A stretch of 64,000 nucleotides of DNA. Source: Streptomyces lydicus (lineage in GTDB: Bacteria > Actinomycetota > Actinomycetes > Streptomycetales > Streptomycetaceae). The notes beneath the pieces are model-generated. The model made no database searches, was not told the origin of the DNA, and saw only the letters and a program-made list of their open reading frames with translations. Positions 58,328 through 64,000 of this stretch are shown in pieces. The stretch spans positions 1-64,000 of the forward strand of contig NZ_JNZA01000032.1 of assembly GCF_000717345.1 (NCBI RefSeq). Direction: 5' to 3'. The stretch's first letter is position 1, and every line of letters starts with the position of its first letter. The position numbers and the translations under genes were made by a program.

Positions 58328-59356
58328 TCAGGCGGTCCAGTCGAGGATGATCTTGCCGCTGCGGCCGCTGGCGGCGTCGTCGAAGGCGGCGTCGAAGTCC
58401 TGGTAGGAGTAGCGGCCGGTGATCACGGGCGCGAGGTCGAGACCGCCTTCGAGCAGTACGGACATCGCGTACCAGGTCTCGAACATCTCCCGGCCATAGA
58501 TGCCCTTGATCGTGATCATGGAGGTGACGATCCGGGACCAGTCGACGGGGAATTCCTGCGCGGGCAGACCGAGCATGGCGATCCGGCCGCCGTTGGTCAT
58601 GTTGGCGATCATGTCGCGCATCGCCTCGGGCCGGCCGGACATCTCCAGGCCGATGTCGAAGCCCTCGCGCAGGCCCAGTTCGCGCTGGCCGTCGGCGATG
58701 GTCGCCTCGGCGACGTTGAGCGCGAGGCTGACGCCGACCTTGCGGGCCAGGTCCAGGCGCTCCTCGCTGACATCGGTGATCACGACGTTGCGGGCGCCGG
58801 CGTGCCGGGCGACGGCCGCCGCCATGATGCCGATCGGTCCGGCGCCGGTGATCAGGACGTCCTCGCCGACCAGCGGGAACGACAGCGCGGTGTGCACGGC
58901 GTTGCCGAACGGGTCGAAGACCGCGGCGATGTCGAGGTCGACGGGGACGCGGTGCACCCACACATTGGTGGCGGGCAGCGCCACGTACTCGGCGAAGGCG
59001 CCGTCCCGGCCGACGCCGAGGCCGACGGTGGCGCGGCACAGATGGCGGCGCCCGGCGAGGCAGTTGCGGCACTTGCCGCAGACGAGGTGGCCCTCGCCGC
59101 TGACCAGATCGCCGGCCTTGATCTCGGTCACGTCGCGGCCGGTCCCCACCACCTCGCCGACGAATTCGTGGCCGAGGGTCAGCGGGGTGTGCACGGCCTG
59201 CTGGGCCCAGCCGTCCCAGGCGCGAATGTGCAGATCGGTGCCGCAGATGCCGGTGCGGAGCACCTTGATCAGTACGTCGCCCGGGCCGACGGACGGCTCC
59301 GGCACCTCCGTGAGCCAGAGTCCCGGCTCCGCCTTCTGCTTGACCAGTGCCTTCAC
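58328..59356 (-). CDS. tdh: L-threonine 3-dehydrogenase
   Basis: This 342-aa zinc-dependent dehydrogenase oxidises threonine to 2-amino-3-ketobutyrate with NAD+. Catalytic zinc ligands are in [11 protein letters not shown] and [11 protein letters not shown]; the structural zinc loop is [15 protein letters not shown]; the Rossmann motif is [30 protein letters not shown] is typical of Tdh. The start is GTG at 59356. The next gene is kbl, so the pair forms the complete two-step threonine-to-glycine route. Confidence 0.94.
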   Translation of the reverse strand: MKALVKQKAEPGLWLTEVPEPSVGPGDVLIKVLRTGICGTDLHIRAWDGWAQQAVHTPLTLGHEFVGEVVGTGRDVTEIKAGDLVSGEGHLVCGKCRNCLAGRRHLCRATVGLGVGRDGAFAEYVALPATNVWVHRVPVDLDIAAVFDPFGNAVHTALSFPLVGEDVLITGAGPIGIMAAAVARHAGARNVVITDVSEERLDLARKVGVSLALNVAEATIADGQRELGLREGFDIGLEMSGRPEAMRDMIANMTNGGRIAMLGLPAQEFPVDWSRIVTSMITIKGIYGREMFETWYAMSVLLEGGLDLAPVITGRYSYQDFDAAFDDAASGRSGKIILDWTA

Positions 59357-59700
59357 CGCGACGGCTCCCGTACGTAAAAGTGACCTGCCGGGGGCGCATA
59401 CCGGCCACCCGATCTTCGTTCAGGAAATCTTCCGTACCTCGACCGCCAGGTCCATCGAGGTTTTCTTAAATGCGGTCACAGCTGACCTTTACGCCCGTCT
59501 CGTGCGCGGGTGGGGAGCGGGCGGGCCGGGAGTGTAGGACGTCGCAGCCGCGAACGACGGAATTCATCACAGCTTGAGTGCCCCTGAGACCGGGGCGGAC
59601 GGCGCTACGTAGGACTGGATGCAACCTCACACGGGTGCTGACGCGACGCACCTCGGCTTCCCGTGTGCATCGTTCCTGTGCGTCCCTGGAGGTCAGTGAA
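59357..59700. other. Divergent intergenic region between tdh and the protease gene
   Basis: These 344 bases should hold promoters for both genes. A CCTCGA...TCGAGG inverted pair lies near 59437-59461 beside an A+T-rich TTTTCTTAAAT. I see no gene and cannot assign promoter elements. Confidence 0.4.
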
Positions 59701-61215
59701 TTGAGCCACCGACATGTGAACAAGCGGACGGGCGCCATCGCCGGCGCGGCCGCGGCCGCCATCGCGGGCGCGGCGATCCTGCTCCCCAACGCCAACGCGA
59801 GCACGGACCGGCCCGCGGCCCTGCGGACCTTCAGCGCCCCTGCGGCCACCCAGGTGGCGACGGCTCTCAAGGCCGATCTCGGGGACCAGGCCGCCGGCTG
59901 GTACCTGGACGGTGCGAACGGTCACCTGGTCATGAACGTCCTTTCCGAGGACGACGCGACGAGCGTGCGGGCCAAGGGCGCGGTCGCCAAGGTCGTGCAC
60001 AACAGCTTGACCGCGCTCAAGGCCGGTGCGCGGACGCTGCGGAACAACGCCTCGGTGCCCGGCACGGCGTGGTCGATCGATCCGAAGACCAACAAGATCG
60101 TGGTGCTGGCCGACAAGACGGTCACCGGCACCAAGATGGCCACGCTCAGCAAGGTGACCGACCAGATGGGTGCCGGCATGGTCACCGTCAAGCGGTCCCG
60201 TGGCGAGTTCAAGCGGTTCGACGGGGGGGCGATGGGCGGCGCGGCGAACGGCGACGCCAACGGCAACGCGAACGGCAATGCCAACGGGAACGCCAACGGT
60301 TCGGCCGACTCCAACGGCGGAGCCGGCGGGAGCGCGGCGAACAGCGGCGGCCAGGGCGGCGGCCAGGGGGGCGGTGCGGCGGCCGGGCCGGTGGGCGGCA
60401 GTGCCATCTTCGGTGGCAACGCCCGCTGTTCCCTCGGGTTCAACGTGACGGTCAAGGGCGCGCCCGCCTTCCTGACGGCGGGTCACTGCGGCAACGACTC
60501 CAAGACCTGGTCGGCGGACCAGGGCGGTGGGCAGCCGCTGGGCACGGTGGCCGACTCCCAGTTCCCGAAGACCGACTTCGCGCTGGTCACCTACGACGAC
60601 CCGGGGGCCCAGCCGCAGAGCGCGGTCGACCTCGGCAACGGCAGCACCCAGGCGATCACCAAGGCCGCCGAGGCCGCGGTCGGCATGAAGGTGCAGCGGT
60701 CGGGTTCCACCACCGGTCTGCACGACGGCACCGTCACCGGCCTGGACGCCACGGTGAACTACGGCAACGGCGACATCGTCAACGGCCTGATACAGACGGA
60801 CGTCTGCGCGGAGCCCGGCGACAGCGGCGGCTCGATGTTCTCCGGTGACTCGGCCGTCGGTCTGACCTCGGGCGGCAGCGGCGACTGCACCCAGGGCGGC
60901 GAGACCTTCTTCCAGCCGGTCACCGACGCCCTGCAGGCCACCGGGGCGGAGATCGGCGCCGGCGGCGGTGGCGGCGGTGACGCGGGCGGCAGCGCCGCGG
61001 GCGGCGGGGACCAGGGCGGCGGCGCCGCGGGTGCCGCGGACGGCGGCGCCGGCGACGCGGGTGCGGGCAGCGCGGGCGCCGGCGACGCGGGGGCGGCGAA
61101 CGCGGGCGCCGGGGACGCCGGTGCCGGCGACGCCGGCACCCAGGACCCCGGCACGGAGGCTCCGGGCACCGGCGCCCAGGACCCCGGTGCGGCGGCCGGC
61201 GACTCGCTCAACTGA
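59701..61215 (+). CDS. Secreted trypsin-like serine protease with Gly-rich linker and tail
   Basis: This 504-aa exported protease starts at TTG with GGAGG eight bases upstream. It has a signal peptide (IAGAAAAAIAGAAILLP), a prodomain of about 120 residues like those of S. griseus proteases, and an Asn/Gly/Ala repeat linker (about residues 180-235). An S1 domain follows with His in FLTAGHCGN, Asp in KTDFALVTYD and Ser in EPGDSGGSMFSG, then a Gly/Ala/Asp-rich tail of about 85 residues. The catalytic triad is intact. The linker and tail are unusual for this group and may extend or tether the enzyme. Confidence 0.9.
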   Translation: MSHRHVNKRTGAIAGAAAAAIAGAAILLPNANASTDRPAALRTFSAPAATQVATALKADLGDQAAGWYLDGANGHLVMNVLSEDDATSVRAKGAVAKVVHNSLTALKAGARTLRNNASVPGTAWSIDPKTNKIVVLADKTVTGTKMATLSKVTDQMGAGMVTVKRSRGEFKRFDGGAMGGAANGDANGNANGNANGNANGSADSNGGAGGSAANSGGQGGGQGGGAAAGPVGGSAIFGGNARCSLGFNVTVKGAPAFLTAGHCGNDSKTWSADQGGGQPLGTVADSQFPKTDFALVTYDDPGAQPQSAVDLGNGSTQAITKAAEAAVGMKVQRSGSTTGLHDGTVTGLDATVNYGNGDIVNGLIQTDVCAEPGDSGGSMFSGDSAVGLTSGGSGDCTQGGETFFQPVTDALQATGAEIGAGGGGGGDAGGSAAGGGDQGGGAAGAADGGAGDAGAGSAGAGDAGAANAGAGDAGAGDAGTQDPGTEAPGTGAQDPGAAAGDSLN

Positions 61216-61249
61216 CCGCAGGAAAAAGGAGGTTCGCACTCCGCACGGT

Positions 61250-61280
61250 CCCGCCCGTCCCCCTGACGACGGCGGGCGGG
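61250..61280 (+). terminator. Hairpin after the protease gene
   Basis: CCCGCCCG (61250-61257) pairs with CGGGCGGG (61273-61280) over a 15-base loop, 34 bases after the protease stop. This is a modest terminator candidate. Confidence 0.45.
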
Positions 61281-61384
61281 GCCGGCGGGGAGTACGGGGC
61301 CCCTGAGTGCGGCGGAACCATAGCGACCGCCGGCGGAGCGGTGTCAGAATACCGGCCCTACTCCGACCCTTGCTCAGGGGCACC

Positions 61385-64000
61385 ATGGCGTCGAACGAAC
61401 TCGATTCCCCCATCCCCGTCTTCCGCGGAGCCGGGCATCTGCTCCGTCTGACAGCCGATCTGGTGCGCAGGCCCCGGCGTCGCGAGTGCCCCGAACCAGT
61501 GCGGCACCGTGGCGTGGCGCAGGGGCGCGAAGGGCTGCCGGTGGTCTGCCTGGTGGCCGGGGACGACCACACCCGGCTCGCCAAAGGGATCAGCTACTTC
61601 CTCAGCCACGCCGACCCCCGCCGGGTACCGCACGTCCTGCACGACCTGGAGTCCGGCCCCGACCCCGCCGCTCCCGCTCCCCCCGACTCCGTCGAGGCGG
61701 TGCGGCGCACCCTGGAGCGGCTGGCGCAGGGCTTCGCCCTCGGCGTCAACGGCAGCGACGGGCGGGTCCGGTTCCGCCGCTTCGGCCTGGTCAACTGGCT
61801 GACGCAGGTCGGCGCGGGCGGCGGGCCCAGCCACCCCGGCGACGTCGAGGGCAACGACCACTCGCTGCTCCAGGCCCTGCGGGAGCGGGAGTTCCGGCGC
61901 CGGCGGCTGTTCGGGCTGCTGCGCTCCCCGGAGACCGAACTCGCGGTGGACGGCAAGGTGCCCTGGTGGGTGTGGCTGTTCGCGGTGCACGTCTTCCCGC
62001 TCGCGTGGTTCCGGGTGCGCCGCGGGCTGGGCTGCGCGTACCGCTGGCTGCTCAACCAGCCGTATCTCGCACCGCGCGACCCGGGCACCTTCACCGGGTT
62101 CGCCGAGCGGCTGACCACCCCGCACAACCAGGTCGAAGACCCCGAGCAGCTGCGGAAGTTAATGGTCAACGCGTTCCTGGAGGACCTGCGGGTCGCGTTC
62201 CGCCGCCGCTTCTGGCGGCCCCGGACGGCCCGCCGGACCGCTTACTGCGTGGCGCTGCTGGACGGTCTGGGCCCCGACAACTGCGGCTATCCGCTGCTGC
62301 GGACGATCATCGACGTGCGCAACGAGACCGGCGCCTTCGACCCGCTGCTGGTCATCGCCTGCGGTGCCGAACCGCCCGCCGAGGGCTCCGAGGTCCGTGA
62401 GGACTGGGGGCACAGGTCCCTGTGGGAGCTCACCGACCGGCTGTACGGCGGCTGGCGGGAGACCTTCCTGCACCAGGGCCGGGCCCGGAACCGCGCGCCC
62501 TGGTACCTGCCGGTCAGCATTCCGCCGCTGATGCCGTCGTCCCATGAGACCTACGAGCTGACGCGGCGGCTGGAGGTCGCCCAGGACGCCCGGCTGCGGA
62601 TCCCCGAACCGCCGCTGTGGGCGCGCCGGGTGACGTCCGTGGTGGCGGCCTGCGCGGTGACCGTCGCGCTGCTGGGCGCCGCCGGTCTGGTGCTGCGCAC
62701 CGAGAGCGGCTTCCGGGACGCGCACTGCGGCCTGGGCCGCTTCGACGACGACGCGCAGACCCTGCGCACCGCACCGACCGGCGAGTGCATCGGGGTGGCG
62801 CGGTACGGCTTCACCTTCCACTCCCCCGACCCGTCGCTCGACAACACCCTGCAGACCGTCTACGCCCAGAACGCCCGCGCCGACGAGGCCCACAAGGCGT
62901 CCCCGGAGCGCCCGTTCGTCACCCTGGTCCACCTCTCCGCGCTGCTCAGCGTCTCGGGGAAGCCGGCCGGCCAGCTCGCCTACGGGCGCGAGGCGCTGCA
63001 GGGCGCGGCGAGCGCCCAGTCCCGGCAGCTGCGCAGCACCGGCGCGACCGAACCGATCCTGCGGATCTTCCCCGCCAACGCCGGTTCGGGGATGCGTTTC
63101 GGCACCCAGGTGGTGGACATCCTCGACGCGCTCAAGCAGCAGGACCCGTCGATCGTCGGGGTCACCGGGCTCGACCAGAGCCGCGAGGCGACCAACCGGA
63201 CGATCCGCAAGCTGACCGCGGTGGGACTGCCGATGGTGGCCACGACCCTGTCCGCGGATTCCCTGGTGCGGCAGTCACCCATGTACTTCCAGGTGTCGCC
63301 GCAGAACACCCGGGAGGCGGACGTCGCCGCCGCGTACGCCGATCACGTGGTGGCCCGGGACGGGAGGAAACCGGCCCGCCAGGTGCGGATCATCGGCTCG
63401 GCCGACCCCACCGACACCTACAGCAGGACCCTCAGCGACGATGTCGCACGGCGTTTCAAGGCCCGCGGGTTCGCGGTGGAGCGGACCCCGTTCACCCCGC
63501 CCCCGCCGCCGGGCCGGGAGCCCTCGTCGGACGCCCCGGGGCCGGGGACGGTCGGCCAGCGCAGCTGCTCCTACCGGGGTGTGGTGTTCTTCGCCGGGCG
63601 CGCGGAGGACTTCGAGTCGCTGCTCGGCGGGATCAACGAGTCCTGCAACTCCGCTCCGCCGGCGCTCCTCGGCGGTGACGACGTGGCGCGGCTGGCGGCC
63701 GACGCGGACCGCCGCGAGCACTACCCCGGGATCCCGTACGACTTCCTGGACTTCACGCTCGGCTCGGCGCGCTGCGACGGCAGCAGCGAGCTGTACGCGG
63801 AGCTGAGCCGGATCTTCCACGACGAGTGCGCGAAGATCCCCAACTCCTCGTTGGACGGCCATGCGGCGCTCGGCTTCGACGCGGTCAAGCTGTACGTCAA
63901 CGCGGTCAAGCAACTGCGGGAGGAGGCCGCGCAGATGCCGCTGACGCCGCCCGCGGTGTGGCATGCGATCAGCGGGGTGCACGGCGACGAGGCGCTCGAC
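61385..64000 (+). CDS. Membrane-anchored protein with type-1 periplasmic-binding fold, 3' truncated
   Basis: The open frame runs 872 codons from the ATG at 61385 to the window edge without a stop. An N-terminal cytoplasmic region of about 415 residues (GLPVVCLVAGDDHTRLAKGI; DGLGPDNCGYPLLRTIIDVR) shows no family I know. One membrane helix (about 415-438) follows, then an extracytoplasmic domain like a branched-chain amino acid binding protein: SIVGVTGLDQSREATNRTI, GLPMVATTLSADSLVRQSP, GVVFFAGRAEDFESLLGG. The order suggests a receptor that binds a ligand outside and acts inside. Codon 259 is TTA, implying bldA control. Confidence 0.75.
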   Translation, partial: MASNELDSPIPVFRGAGHLLRLTADLVRRPRRRECPEPVRHRGVAQGREGLPVVCLVAGDDHTRLAKGISYFLSHADPRRVPHVLHDLESGPDPAAPAPPDSVEAVRRTLERLAQGFALGVNGSDGRVRFRRFGLVNWLTQVGAGGGPSHPGDVEGNDHSLLQALREREFRRRRLFGLLRSPETELAVDGKVPWWVWLFAVHVFPLAWFRVRRGLGCAYRWLLNQPYLAPRDPGTFTGFAERLTTPHNQVEDPEQLRKLMVNAFLEDLRVAFRRRFWRPRTARRTAYCVALLDGLGPDNCGYPLLRTIIDVRNETGAFDPLLVIACGAEPPAEGSEVREDWGHRSLWELTDRLYGGWRETFLHQGRARNRAPWYLPVSIPPLMPSSHETYELTRRLEVAQDARLRIPEPPLWARRVTSVVAACAVTVALLGAAGLVLRTESGFRDAHCGLGRFDDDAQTLRTAPTGECIGVARYGFTFHSPDPSLDNTLQTVYAQNARADEAHKASPERPFVTLVHLSALLSVSGKPAGQLAYGREALQGAASAQSRQLRSTGATEPILRIFPANAGSGMRFGTQVVDILDALKQQDPSIVGVTGLDQSREATNRTIRKLTAVGLPMVATTLSADSLVRQSPMYFQVSPQNTREADVAAAYADHVVARDGRKPARQVRIIGSADPTDTYSRTLSDDVARRFKARGFAVERTPFTPPPPPGREPSSDAPGPGTVGQRSCSYRGVVFFAGRAEDFESLLGGINESCNSAPPALLGGDDVARLAADADRREHYPGIPYDFLDFTLGSARCDGSSELYAELSRIFHDECAKIPNSSLDGHAALGFDAVKLYVNAVKQLREEAAQMPLTPPAVWHAISGVHGDEALD

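Noticed and set aside
1..64000. CRISPR arrays, tRNA or rRNA genes, transposases, prophage
   Set aside because: No spaced direct-repeat arrays, cloverleaf-like segments, DDE/recombinase motifs or phage structural genes were seen.

Overview
The window is chromosomal DNA from a Streptomyces or a close relative. The evidence is very high GC with strong third-position GC bias, frequent GTG and TTG starts, rare TTA codons, and families typical of the genus: an Scr1/DUF397 pair with a divergent HATPase gene, DUF6131, DUF6480, a DUF574-type methyltransferase and an NHLM-type peptide exporter. I see no rRNA, tRNA, CRISPR array, transposase, prophage or replication origin. Nearly all very long overlapping reading frames are antisense shadows caused by high GC.

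Layout. 1-4.9 kb: a partial regulatory-type protein, an NfeD-like/flotillin pair, an F420-type PPOX enzyme and a PBP4-type D-Ala-D-Ala carboxypeptidase. 5-7.8 kb: a secreted GYGRD-repeat protein, then a TetR gene divergent from a P450-ferredoxin pair, with a perfect palindrome between them. 7.9-16.2 kb: serine hydrolase, amino-acid permease, universal stress protein, an SLC13-like permease that probably starts at CTG, threonine dehydratase, a stand-alone cyclic-nucleotide-binding-fold protein, a parvulin, YqeY-like and DUF1772 proteins. 16.7-23 kb: Scr1-family regulator, DUF397, ATPase with AT-rich operators, small Streptomyces-specific proteins, NsrR and HxlR regulators. 23-33.4 kb: oxidoreductase, HAD, PucR, LysA, ECF sigma and anti-sigma-like pair, membrane Ser/Thr kinase, and a TetR/flavin-monooxygenase pair with tetO-like operators.

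33.5-39.3 kb pairs a copper-export operon (small membrane protein, CopA-type ATPase, PCu(A)C-like protein) with a divergent P450-isocyanide synthase operon, a bacterial counterpart of yeast DIT2/DIT1. 39.5-45.8 kb carries hydrolases, AraC/VOC genes, a BtuCDF/FecBCD-type importer and an HxlR/epoxide-hydrolase-like pair.

45.9-52.8 kb is the most distinctive unit. It encodes a 70-residue double-glycine-leader peptide with a Cys-free Gly/Thr/Val core, an HlyD-like adaptor, a C39-peptidase ABC exporter, a second NHLM-type ABC protein and a stand-alone cyclic-nucleotide-binding-fold protein, with no recognisable modification enzyme. The cyclic-nucleotide-fold protein has a paralogue at 13.7 kb.

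53.6-64 kb: a PHP-domain protein, a ClC channel, LysR, the threonine-catabolic pair tdh-kbl (kbl carries an in-frame interspersed repeat), a secreted trypsin-like protease with glycine-rich linker and tail, and a truncated membrane-anchored protein with a type-1 periplasmic-binding fold.
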